DNA from: JAFGFG01 sp964442905
GTDB taxonomy: Archaea; Aenigmatarchaeota; Aenigmatarchaeia; QMZP01; JAFGSV01
Assembly: GCA_964442905.1 (NCBI GenBank)
Contig: CAYUBD010000046.1
Coordinates: forward strand, 1 to 7,001
Direction of reading: 5' to 3'
DNA length: 7,001 bases
In this document: positions 1 to 6,453 of the stretch, one piece after another
How positions within the stretch are numbered: position 1 is the stretch's first letter
How the letters are laid out: the number at the start of each line of letters is the position of its first letter
The notes under the pieces: model-generated
What the model was told of the DNA's origin: nothing
Databases searched by the model: none
The model's input: only the letters and a program-made list of their open reading frames with translations
Made by a program: the position numbers and the translations under genes

Positions 1-414
1 GCAAAATTCATCATAGCATATTCCTTTCCCGTCTTCATCCACACATTTCTCATCTTTAGTACGGAAAGTCGCCTTGGTCTCTTTATACTCTACGATGTAC
101 TCCTTACCTTCGACCGCACCTGAATCCTCGGCATAGAAATCCGGTTCGCATGACAGTTCGCCGACTGCGACGGAATCAATGGCACAGACGAGTGCATCAA
201 ATGACCTCTTTGCAGTCGCATGCTGGAGCGTCTCTATCTGGGGCTTCTGGCAGAATGGTATGATATCGGCATGCTTCTCGCAGACGCCTTCCATTATATC
301 CCTGATTCCCCCACTCTGATTTGATATAAGGAGTGTGAAGCCTATGGCCATTACAAGGAGTAAAGCCATTTTTATGGTGTTTCCGGCAGTGAATTCAATC
401 TGGCCGCGTGCCAT
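1..414 (-). CDS. Partial cysteine-rich, membrane-anchored exported protein, possibly pilin-like (C-terminus outside window)
   Basis: The frame is open for all 138 codons from an ATG at 414 to the window edge, so the 3' part is missing. The protein begins MARGQIEFTAGN, followed by a hydrophobic stretch at about residues 16-31 and then a hydrophilic region with no further membrane segment. This fits a short cytosolic tip, one N-terminal helix and an extracytoplasmic domain. The R-G-Q at residues 3-5 resembles the cleavage site of archaeal class III (pilin-like) signal peptides, but Glu is at +3 instead of +5 and Lys15 interrupts the hydrophobic face, so processing is uncertain. Seven cysteines (45, 55, 77, 89, 124, 133, 138) suggest disulfides outside the cell. 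The gene follows the platform protein gene by 35 bases, as pilin or minor pilin genes often do. No Shine-Dalgarno motif precedes the ATG. It could equally be an unrelated signal-anchored protein; I recognise no named family. Confidence 0.75.
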   Translation of the reverse strand, partial: MARGQIEFTAGNTIKMALLLVMAIGFTLLISNQSGGIRDIMEGVCEKHADIIPFCQKPQIETLQHATAKRSFDALVCAIDSVAVGELSCEPDFYAEDSGAVEGKEYIVEYKETKATFRTKDEKCVDEDGKGICYDEFC

Positions 415-436
415 TATTATTGTTAGTGAGTTTACC

Positions 437-446
437 AATAAAAATA
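437..446 (-). promoter_or_regulatory. Possible TATA-like element for a leaderless transcript of the 1-414 gene
   Basis: On the minus strand the sequence TATTTTTATT is centred about 27 bases before the ATG at 414. No Shine-Dalgarno motif lies between. This spacing would put the transcript start at or next to the start codon, as in archaeal leaderless mRNAs. The spacer is AT-rich, so chance is a serious alternative. Confidence 0.25.
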
Positions 447-449
447 GAA

Positions 450-2561
450 CTAAGACGCGAGTGTGCTCATCGCACTTTCTATCATACCGCCGAACATCAT
501 GCTTGAGCCTATGGCTATCATGAGGTATATTATCATCCCGACAAGGAGCATCTTCCCTGCGAGATTCCACTGCATTGCCGTATCATCGCCCCTGTTCACC
601 TTCGTTACGAACATAGCGAGTATTATGATAACCTCTATAAGATATACCCCAACTATAAGCTGGAACATGCTTGACGTTATAGCACTGCTTGAACCGATTA
701 TCTCGCCCGGGTCTACTCCGAAACTGTCACTGAAGCCAAACTCACCCAGCCGTTTACCAAGGAATCCCAGGACCTGCAGTATGACCTGGGACATCGCCAC
801 TATGAGTCCGCTGACAAGCGGTGCCATGGCATATGCCTGGAACTGCATGCTGCTCGTGGTCTCAGAAAGGAGTGTCTTCATGTACTCCTGCGTCTCCCTT
901 ACATTCTTCAGGTATTTCGAGATTGTGAGCATGGAGTTGGATGCGAACTGGACCCCCCGCTTTGCCGTGTCCGTTATTGTCCTCATCACGTTCTGTATGA
1001 GCCTGCTCGGATAGAACCTGATTGATCCCACCTGCGGGTCGAGCATGGCATTCTCAAAGGTCATGTTGAAGTTACGCATGTTTCTTAATGTTATGTTGAA
1101 GAGCTTAGATATCTCAAGGTCTTTTACATCTTCTGCTGCCTTCTCTATACCTATCTCAAGTGGCGTGCCGCCTGACACCCTGTTACCCAGCTGGAAAAGC
1201 GCCAGCTCGAATTCGGACTCGGTCTTGTATACTGATGCCTCAATCCTTGAACGCTGTATGTTAGTTAGGAGGAAGAAAATACCAAGCCCGGCTGAGATTC
1301 CTATTATAATCAGCATAGACATGATGAGTGTAAAAAGCGGGTCAGAGTCCTCTATGTCTGCAGGCACGAGATTGCCGCTGTCGTCAGTCACCATTGGCAC
1401 TATGAGATATTCAGGGTGATCGGCGAAGTGCATTATCCCGGGCAGCATGACCAGAATGCATACAATTATCGCAATAGGGAATACAGGGATGGTTATTCTG
1501 TTTTTTCCAGCCTTCATCATAAAGGTGCCATCCGGTGGGATATCCGGGTGTTTTGTTATGTCTATCTTTGAGAATGTGACAGGCCTCTTGTTCAGCGTGT
1601 TGTTTATGAACCATATAAGCAGAATGGGAAGGACGATATCATATGCCGCAAGAAAATGCCATGGTGTCATGACATCAGACAGGAAAACAGCTGCCATCGG
1701 CGCCATGACGGAACCAAGTATTGGCAGTACTATACCCATCATGTGTATCATTGTGACAGGCATCTGAAGGTCCTGTGCGTAATGCTTCATCCTGTCCCTC
1801 GTGCCTTCAAGAACTATCCTGAGTGACTCATCGAGTGTCTTTTCAGCCTTTTCAGGAATCTGTTTTTCTGATTCCACGATGAGATGAAGACTTTCTGAGA
1901 ATTCCTCATTTTCAGGCTTCCATTTAACTATGTAATCTATGAGTGCTTCATTTGCCGAATAGTACCTGCCCATCTCTATGTCCCATAGAAGCTTTCTCAT
2001 ATCCCACGCAAGTGGCCCCCTCAGGTTTGATGAAGAAAACTTGATTGCCCGCTCTATGTTCGGTGATATCCTCATGCTGACCACCATGTAGAGTATGGCG
2101 AGGACAACCTCAGAGCTGGCCTGTATCCTTATTGTCTTCATGAGATTTTTCGGATACATCATGAGGTAGTATCCTACACCAAGTCCCAGTGCCGCAGCCA
2201 TCGCTATGCCGAAGGTGTTATTTATGATACCAAAGGCGTACATGAAGCCCGAAGCGAAGGAAAAGAAAATTGTGGAAAGTATGAAAAGCGCCACGGGCGA
2301 GTTAGGATTTATCCTCAGCCCTGTGAAGTCTATGGCTCCCTTGAGGTCATTCGTGGTCTTTTCATCAAAACTGACATCCATGACTTTACCGGCATTTCTT
2401 GCGAGAATTTCATACCAGCTGAACTTCTTTTCGGCTCTCTTTTTGAAAAGCTTGTAATCCCTGGATGCTATATCTATCCTTCTTCCCATCCCTGGAATAG
2501 CAGCGACGTTTGAAGGCATCAGAGGTTGTTGCTCCTTCTTTTTCCCGCCAAAAAATGCCAT
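450..2561 (-). CDS. Archaeal FlaJ/TadC-type platform protein with two T2SSF domains
   Basis: This 703-residue polytopic protein is the membrane platform on which a type IV pilus or archaellum-type filament is built, and it would couple to the cytosolic ATPase encoded just upstream. After a basic cytosolic N-terminus (about 1-85) I count nine hydrophobic segments near residues 88-112, 116-135, 268-296, 303-320, 357-378, 409-432, 574-600, 631-653 and 667-692. This topology leaves two similar helical regions, about 140-265 and 433-572, on the cytosolic side. Both have the T2SSF pattern: an acidic or hydrophobic opening helix, a turn (MRISPNIERAIKF at 163-175; NRVSGGTPLEIGIEKA at 460-475), then further helices. 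Residues 379-408 form an acidic loop that would be outside. It is longer than archaellum FlaJ proteins, which I recall as about 550-600 residues. The family call is firm; the particular filament it serves is not. The ATG at 2561 lacks a nearby Shine-Dalgarno match. Confidence 0.93.
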   Translation of the reverse strand: MAFFGGKKKEQQPLMPSNVAAIPGMGRRIDIASRDYKLFKKRAEKKFSWYEILARNAGKVMDVSFDEKTTNDLKGAIDFTGLRINPNSPVALFILSTIFFSFASGFMYAFGIINNTFGIAMAAALGLGVGYYLMMYPKNLMKTIRIQASSEVVLAILYMVVSMRISPNIERAIKFSSSNLRGPLAWDMRKLLWDIEMGRYYSANEALIDYIVKWKPENEEFSESLHLIVESEKQIPEKAEKTLDESLRIVLEGTRDRMKHYAQDLQMPVTMIHMMGIVLPILGSVMAPMAAVFLSDVMTPWHFLAAYDIVLPILLIWFINNTLNKRPVTFSKIDITKHPDIPPDGTFMMKAGKNRITIPVFPIAIIVCILVMLPGIMHFADHPEYLIVPMVTDDSGNLVPADIEDSDPLFTLIMSMLIIIGISAGLGIFFLLTNIQRSRIEASVYKTESEFELALFQLGNRVSGGTPLEIGIEKAAEDVKDLEISKLFNITLRNMRNFNMTFENAMLDPQVGSIRFYPSRLIQNVMRTITDTAKRGVQFASNSMLTISKYLKNVRETQEYMKTLLSETTSSMQFQAYAMAPLVSGLIVAMSQVILQVLGFLGKRLGEFGFSDSFGVDPGEIIGSSSAITSSMFQLIVGVYLIEVIIILAMFVTKVNRGDDTAMQWNLAGKMLLVGMIIYLMIAIGSSMMFGGMIESAMSTLAS

Positions 2562-2582
2562 GATAATTAATTGTTCTGCCTC

Positions 2583-2590
2583 GTTTTTAA
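2583..2590 (-). promoter_or_regulatory. Possible TATA-like element upstream of the platform gene
   Basis: The minus strand reads TTAAAAAC centred about 25-26 bases before the ATG at 2561. The only purine-rich candidate ribosome site (GAGG) is about 17 bases from the ATG, too far to be useful. An internal, leaderless promoter is possible, but the 42-base gap is also compatible with simple read-through from the ATPase gene. Confidence 0.22.
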
Positions 2591-2603
2591 TGTGTTGGAA
2601 GAA

Positions 2604-4850
2604 TTACCTTATGCTCGTCTTGAACCAGTGCAGCCAGTCCGTATAAACACGTTTTGAATCTACAGCGCCGAGTTCCTTCCTTACAGCCTCGGAAATAAGG
2701 TGGAACTGCGAGTTTGAGCGCATGACCCACTCTGCTTCAATGAGATTGGGGTTCTTCATCTGGTCGCCGAGTTCAACCATGGTCTTCTTTATCTTCGCTC
2801 TCAGGTTTATGTTATCCCACACTGACGACCAGTCACCGTGCCACTCCTTTACGTAGCTGGCAATCCTGTTGAGTGTTTCAGATTCACCATTCACAAGCGT
2901 GTCCGTCGGCTTTAGTTTGTCCTCTTTTGAGGAATATTCGAACAGGTTCACGAAACCGCCTTCCTTGTCAGGGTTCTTTTCCCATTTCTTCCTGATTTCT
3001 GTAATCTCCGTCATCCTCCTGAACCTGTGCAGGCCGTCTGCGGACCTGAGCGTCTTGCATATGGGGATTATGTCAGTGGCCTTGAATGACGTCATCGGAA
3101 CCTCGAGGTCGTTCACGACCCTGTCGAACACGCCGTAGGCGGACTCGCCGTGTATGGTGCCCATGACCACATTTGACAGCGCTCCTATCCTCATCGCCTC
3201 GTACAATGCCCTGGCTTCGGTGGATCTCACCTCACCGAGAACCAGTGCTGAATCACCAAGCCTTAGCGCAGTCCTGAGTGCCTCGTCCGAGGCTATCTCT
3301 GTTTCCACCATGGTGAGGACTGATCTGGATTTCAGGCGCTCTATGTTGTAACCGAGCTCTCTCAGCTGCTCAGTCGGAAGCTCGAGCGTGTCCTCTATGG
3401 AAACAATTCGTGTCTTCGGGAGAATTTCCAGCATGAGCGCTGCCAGCATGGACGTCTTTCCTGCACCCCTCCCGCCGGCAACAAGCATGCTCGCGGTCCC
3501 GTCTATAAGGAATGAGAGCACGCCCGCGGCCAATGGATTGATCATCTTCGTCTTTATGAAGAGCGGCAGCGTCCAGGGCTTGTCCCTGTGCCTCCTTATG
3601 GCAAAACCAAGGCCGTGCGGCGAGAGTGTCTTTGTGATTATGCAGAACCTCGCCTGCCCCCCCGGCACTGCGATGTCCGTGTCAAGAACAGGATTGGCCT
3701 CGTCAAGCGGCCTGCCTGATTCCATCCTCATCCTGGTGGCCCACGACTCGGCATCATCCTGAGTCGGTCTGAGGTTGGTCCTGCACTCCTCGAACTCGTT
3801 GTGTGTGATAAGTATGGGCTGCGATTCAACCGGTGAATTCACAAATATGTCCTGTATATGCTCATCCGCCAGCAGCAGCTCAAGCACGCCAAGACCTGCC
3901 GTATATCTTGTAAGTATCACGGCCAGCTGCTCAAGTTCCTTGTTGGAGAGGTAAACCTTCTGCTGATCGGCAACCTCACGTATCATATCACGCCCTATGT
4001 TGTAGAAGACCTCCCTTATCCTTCCCGTCTTCACGAACTCAACTTCCTTTGGCTTGTGCGTGGCCATGTATCTCCTGGCAGCATCAAGCACGGCATATTT
4101 CTCCTCGCTGAGCACGAATTCCGGCGGTAGGACGTAATAGAAGTATTCCGCCTTGTCAGGCAGCTTGAATATCTCCACTTCTATGTCACCAACGTTGTAC
4201 CTCTTAACCGACTTGCCGTTTTCGGGCGGCGTTATCATGTATCTCGTAAGCATGAAGTTCGGCCTCACGCTGGGCACGAATATCTCCCTGTACAGGGACC
4301 TGTCACCAAGGTGGTAACCCGCTATGTGAGACATTACAACCTGGATCAGCTGCGTGTTTTCGAGCTTCGTCTTTATGACATCAAGAACGGTCTTGTAGTA
4401 GTCCAGATAGAAGTCGTGCGCGCTCTTGTGCCTTGTACTCTTTATCTTTATCTTTACACGCCTCATCTCGCGGACTATCTCAACGTATGCCCCGATCGGG
4501 TCCCTTCTGAGGGTGTTCAGCACTATGTTCTGTATCCTCGCATTCATTTCAGGATACAGCTTCTTCTGGAGGTCGTCGGTCACCTTCACGCTCGACATCA
4601 GCCTCTCACGGACCACATCTTCTATGACATTCGCTATCTCCACGAGCATCTTGGTCTGATCGGGTCCGTATTCATACTCGCGGTCCTTGGTAAGAATCAC
4701 GGTGTTTACGTTCTTCACTTCAAGAATTTTGTTCAGTACATCCGCCATGCATTCGGCAAAGTCCTCTATGCTTGCGCCGAAAACTGAACCGAGATAGTTT
4801 ATTTTAAGCTTCTCTTCATCTTCATCATAAGTGTAATCGCCTACAGCCAT
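2604..4850 (-). CDS. FlaI/GspE/VirB11-family secretion ATPase (type IV pilus-like motor)
   Basis: This 748-residue cytosolic ATPase would form a hexamer that powers filament assembly on the platform protein encoded next. The motor core is at about residues 300-610. Walker A is GGRGAGKT at 459-466 with Lys465 and Thr466. The Asp box is SIEDTLEL at 484-491 with the acidic pair Glu486-Asp487. Walker B is LVLGEVRS at 536-543 with Glu540. The His box is GTIHGES at 564-570 with His567. The region before it (DIFVNSP at 334-340, then arginine-rich 372-420) matches the N2 domain that clamps nucleotide in this family. About 300 residues precede the core, and about 135 follow it with seven tryptophans (623, 670, 674, 678, 708, 739, 742), more than a typical archaellum FlaI of about 550 residues. 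The ATG at 4850 has an AGGTG ribosome site at a 7-base spacing. Membership of the family is secure; whether the machine makes pili, adhesive filaments or secretes proteins is open. Confidence 0.95.
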   Translation of the reverse strand: MAVGDYTYDEDEEKLKINYLGSVFGASIEDFAECMADVLNKILEVKNVNTVILTKDREYEYGPDQTKMLVEIANVIEDVVRERLMSSVKVTDDLQKKLYPEMNARIQNIVLNTLRRDPIGAYVEIVREMRRVKIKIKSTRHKSAHDFYLDYYKTVLDVIKTKLENTQLIQVVMSHIAGYHLGDRSLYREIFVPSVRPNFMLTRYMITPPENGKSVKRYNVGDIEVEIFKLPDKAEYFYYVLPPEFVLSEEKYAVLDAARRYMATHKPKEVEFVKTGRIREVFYNIGRDMIREVADQQKVYLSNKELEQLAVILTRYTAGLGVLELLLADEHIQDIFVNSPVESQPILITHNEFEECRTNLRPTQDDAESWATRMRMESGRPLDEANPVLDTDIAVPGGQARFCIITKTLSPHGLGFAIRRHRDKPWTLPLFIKTKMINPLAAGVLSFLIDGTASMLVAGGRGAGKTSMLAALMLEILPKTRIVSIEDTLELPTEQLRELGYNIERLKSRSVLTMVETEIASDEALRTALRLGDSALVLGEVRSTEARALYEAMRIGALSNVVMGTIHGESAYGVFDRVVNDLEVPMTSFKATDIIPICKTLRSADGLHRFRRMTEITEIRKKWEKNPDKEGGFVNLFEYSSKEDKLKPTDTLVNGESETLNRIASYVKEWHGDWSSVWDNINLRAKIKKTMVELGDQMKNPNLIEAEWVMRSNSQFHLISEAVRKELGAVDSKRVYTDWLHWFKTSIR

Positions 4851-4857
4851 CGCCGAA

Positions 4858-4862
4858 CACCT
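4858..4862 (-). promoter_or_regulatory. Shine-Dalgarno site of the ATPase gene
   Basis: AGGTG on the minus strand lies 7 bases before the ATG at 4850 and matches the CACCT of the archaeal 16S rRNA tail. It supports 4850 as the start and implies a leadered transcript. Confidence 0.7.
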
Positions 4863-4867
4863 GGTCT

Positions 4868-4881
4868 GCTATTTAAACAGC
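4868..4881. promoter_or_regulatory. Imperfect 14-base palindrome, candidate operator or plus-strand TATA element
   Basis: GCTATTTAAACAGC pairs with its own reverse complement at six of seven positions. It sits where the ATPase transcript would start if the TATA element at 4890-4899 is used. Its AT core is also a plausible plus-strand TATA box, giving a start near 4901. A regulator bound here could affect both directions. Evidence is symmetry and position only. Confidence 0.3.
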
Positions 4882-4889
4882 CGTGTACT

Positions 4890-4899
4890 ATTTTATATT
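4890..4899. promoter_or_regulatory. Shared TATA-like element of the divergent promoter
   Basis: The sequence is ATTTTATATT on the plus strand and AATATAAAAT on the minus strand; its core is close to palindromic. For the minus strand, a start about 27 bases on (near 4868) would give an 18-base leader that contains the AGGTG ribosome site of the ATPase gene. For the plus strand, the same spacing gives a start near 4922 and a short leader that contains GGAG before the ATG at 4936. One element could thus serve both directions, or the plus strand may use the AT core at 4870-4878. Confidence 0.55.
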
Positions 4900-4923
4900 G
4901 TGGAACTCTAAATAAAAATGACC

Positions 4924-4929
4924 GGAGTG
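4924..4929 (+). promoter_or_regulatory. Shine-Dalgarno site that decides the start of the small coiled-coil gene
   Basis: GGAGTG ends 6 bases before the ATG at 4936. The alternative in-frame ATG at 4918 lies upstream of this site and has only an A-rich sequence before it, so 4936 is preferred. Confidence 0.6.
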
Positions 4930-4935
4930 TTTGCT

Positions 4936-5328
4936 ATGCCAGTTTTCGGTGAAGAACATGAGAAGAAGGGCGCGGGCGGTGCCGTGCCTGTCGTGAATGA
5001 GATTGTGGGAAGGGTCAATGACAACACTAAAAGGCTGAGACTCATTGAGCAGAGAGAGAGATTGCTTACCAGCAGGATAAGCTCCATGGACGAGTCCATC
5101 AGTGCAAAACTGGAGAGCCTTGAGAATTCCAGGAAGGATGTGGATGCCAGGATAATTTCACTCGATGAGAAGGTAACTACAGTTAATAATACGCTGAAAG
5201 AGGTTGTCAAACAGCTTCAGTTTATGGTTAAGAAGAGTGAAATGAAAGGAGTTGAGGAAAAACTAAAGCTCTTTGATCCAATACTCAGTCAGATGGGAAA
5301 TCAGATGTCTGAGCAGCAGGCTAAATAA
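4936..5328 (+). CDS. Small coiled-coil protein, possible accessory factor of the pilus-like machine
   Basis: This 130-residue protein starts MPVFGEEHEKK and has no signal peptide or membrane segment, so it is probably cytosolic. From about residue 18 to 98 it is almost entirely helical, with heptad-like spacing of Ile, Leu and Val and abundant Lys, Glu, Arg and Ser, which predicts a coiled coil. The last 30 residues are charged and end QMSEQQAK. I chose the ATG at 4936 over 4918 (which would add six residues) because of the ribosome site at 4924-4929. It is divergent from the ATPase gene, shares its promoter region, and lies 47 bases before a second coiled-coil gene. Small coiled-coil proteins such as ArlC/FlaC accompany the archaellum motor, so an accessory or scaffolding role is plausible, but I see no motif that proves homology. 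Confidence 0.82.
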   Translation: MPVFGEEHEKKGAGGAVPVVNEIVGRVNDNTKRLRLIEQRERLLTSRISSMDESISAKLESLENSRKDVDARIISLDEKVTTVNNTLKEVVKQLQFMVKKSEMKGVEEKLKLFDPILSQMGNQMSEQQAK

Positions 5329-5361
5329 AGATTTAAGTAGAGGAAAAGGGAAATATAAATT

Positions 5362-5368
5362 GGTAGGT
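5362..5368 (+). promoter_or_regulatory. Shine-Dalgarno-like site of the 344-residue protein gene
   Basis: GGTAGGT ends 7 bases before the ATG at 5376. It matches the archaeal consensus except for one T and supports that start. Confidence 0.5.
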
Positions 5369-5375
5369 ACTGATT

Positions 5376-6410
5376 ATGCTGGGAATCGGAAAGAAAAAGG
5401 ATGATAAACCTGCTGGACCAGTCAGCGGTATGGGTCTGCCGACAGAAAAAGTGATGTCGCTTTCTTCGCAGGGTATGTCCGAGCCAGAAATAATAAAGAA
5501 GCTCAGGGAAGAAGGGCATACGCCGCTGGAGGTTGACAGGGCCATGAAGGACGCTATGAGAGCCGGCGCCGGGGCAAATACGCCTCAGGCTGCTCCCCAT
5601 TTACAGCAACCGGCAGTTCAATCTGCTCCACATAGACCTGCGCAGCCACCGGTACCTCAGGGACCGTCACCAGAACCTGTTCAGCCAATGCAACTTGGTC
5701 CTCCGCTACCACAGCCTGAACCGGAACAGCCGCGATTTGATGCTCCTCCGGGGAACAAGTTCGCACCAACAGACTGGGGCGATGATGACCTGGATGATAA
5801 TGATTTTAACATAGAAAAATTCCCGGCTGAAAAGAAGATGGGACCGGGAGCCTTCATGGCCGAAATGGATGAAAAGATACCTGACCTCCCCGAAGAGCCT
5901 GAAACCATGGGTCCGGAGCCGCTTCCTTTTACACAGGCACCACTGCCTAAGGAAAAGGATGACAGGGTAAGGGCGCTAAAGGACAGAAGGCGGAAGGAGA
6001 TAGAGGAGCTTACGGAAGAGATAACAGAGGAGAAATGGAAGGATATCATGAGCAGGATCCAGCTACTCGAAGAAAATCTTGAGAAACTGTCAGGGGACAT
6101 AAAAAATACGTCAACACAAACACATGGCGGCACACCCGATGAGCTTAATTCACTGAGAGGGGAATTCGCTAATCAGAAGGAGAGCATTGAAGAGACCAAT
6201 GCGAGGATAGACTCCCTTGAGGAGGTTGTGAAAAGCTCTCTGACACCCATGCTGGATTCCGTGAGAAAGTTCAACCGCATGACAAAGGCACCGGTTAGTC
6301 ATACTGTTTCTGCAACGCCTGCAAGCCATACTCCACCTGGTCCCAGTGCGCCGCAGGCACCGGAGCCGACTGATGCACCAAGGTATTCTCCAAAGGCTGC
6401 AGAAAAATAG
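5376..6410 (+). CDS. Proline-rich, coiled-coil protein with small N-terminal helical domain
   Basis: This 344-residue soluble protein has four parts. Residues 1-22 are a basic tip (MLGIGKKKDDK). Residues 23-64 form a compact helical unit with two Gly-anchored turns (GMSEPEIIKKLREEGHTPLE lies in it), resembling the UBA-like three-helix units seen in many archaeal hypothetical proteins. Residues 65-195 are a low-complexity linker, rich in Pro and Gln up to about 125, then strongly acidic (DWGDDDLDDNDF at 133-144). Residues 196-300 hold two charged coiled-coil stretches (about 197-245 and 255-300) separated by a Thr/Gly break. The tail 301-344 is again rich in Pro, Ala, Ser and Thr. There is no membrane segment. 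It follows the small coiled-coil gene by 47 bases and is probably co-transcribed. The layout suggests a flexible adaptor that binds partners at both ends, perhaps an ArlD/E-like accessory of the machine; this is inference. I recognise no named family. Confidence 0.85.
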   Translation: MLGIGKKKDDKPAGPVSGMGLPTEKVMSLSSQGMSEPEIIKKLREEGHTPLEVDRAMKDAMRAGAGANTPQAAPHLQQPAVQSAPHRPAQPPVPQGPSPEPVQPMQLGPPLPQPEPEQPRFDAPPGNKFAPTDWGDDDLDDNDFNIEKFPAEKKMGPGAFMAEMDEKIPDLPEEPETMGPEPLPFTQAPLPKEKDDRVRALKDRRRKEIEELTEEITEEKWKDIMSRIQLLEENLEKLSGDIKNTSTQTHGGTPDELNSLRGEFANQKESIEETNARIDSLEEVVKSSLTPMLDSVRKFNRMTKAPVSHTVSATPASHTPPGPSAPQAPEPTDAPRYSPKAAEK

Positions 6411-6419
6411 AGCTACAGC

Positions 6420-6443
6420 CACTTCTAAAAAGAAAAAGAAGTG
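6420..6443. terminator. Hairpin with U-tracts between convergent genes, candidate bidirectional terminator
   Basis: A perfect 7-base stem (CACTTCT at 6420-6426, AGAAGTG at 6437-6443) encloses a 10-base A-rich loop in the 43-base gap between convergent stop codons. Read on the minus strand, the region from 6449 to 6427 contains three runs of five Ts, which alone would suit archaeal termination of the 6454-6990 gene. For the plus strand there is no T-run directly after the stem; the nearest T-rich sequence (6459-6474) is inside the opposing gene. Confidence 0.5.
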
Positions 6444-6453
6444 AAAAATTAAT

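Noticed and set aside
1..39. EF-hand-like acidic loop (DEDGKGICYDEF) at the end of the partial exported protein
   Set aside because: Position 12 is Phe instead of Glu or Asp and the flanking helices are not evident, so calcium binding is not supported.
463..1014. A 183-codon open frame on the plus strand opposite the platform gene
   Set aside because: It is antisense to a conserved multi-domain membrane gene, and its hydrophobicity mirrors that gene's codons. It has no ribosome site or independent domain.
4311..4787. A 158-codon plus-strand open frame opposite the N-terminal part of the ATPase gene
   Set aside because: It overlaps a secure coding region entirely and its composition (rich in Tyr, His, Val, Leu) is that of an antisense shadow.
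4918..4935. ATG at 4918 as the start of the small coiled-coil gene
   Set aside because: It lacks a ribosome site, and the GGAGTG at 4924-4929 fits the ATG at 4936. If the TATA element at 4890-4899 is used, 4918 would lie upstream of the transcript start.
5351..5360. AAATATAAAT as a separate promoter for the 344-residue protein gene
   Set aside because: It is centred only about 21 bases before the ATG, so transcription would begin inside the gene and miss the GGTAGGT site. Read-through from the gene 47 bases upstream is simpler.
5600..5740. A repeat array in the proline-rich segment
   Set aside because: The Pro/Gln codons are low in complexity, but I find no repeating unit of constant length; it is compositional bias, not a tandem repeat or CRISPR-like array.
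5681..6133. A serine-rich 150-codon minus-strand open frame inside the 344-residue protein gene
   Set aside because: The serine and glycine runs are the reverse-complement reading of the Pro/Glu/Asp-rich linker codons; it has no ribosome site.
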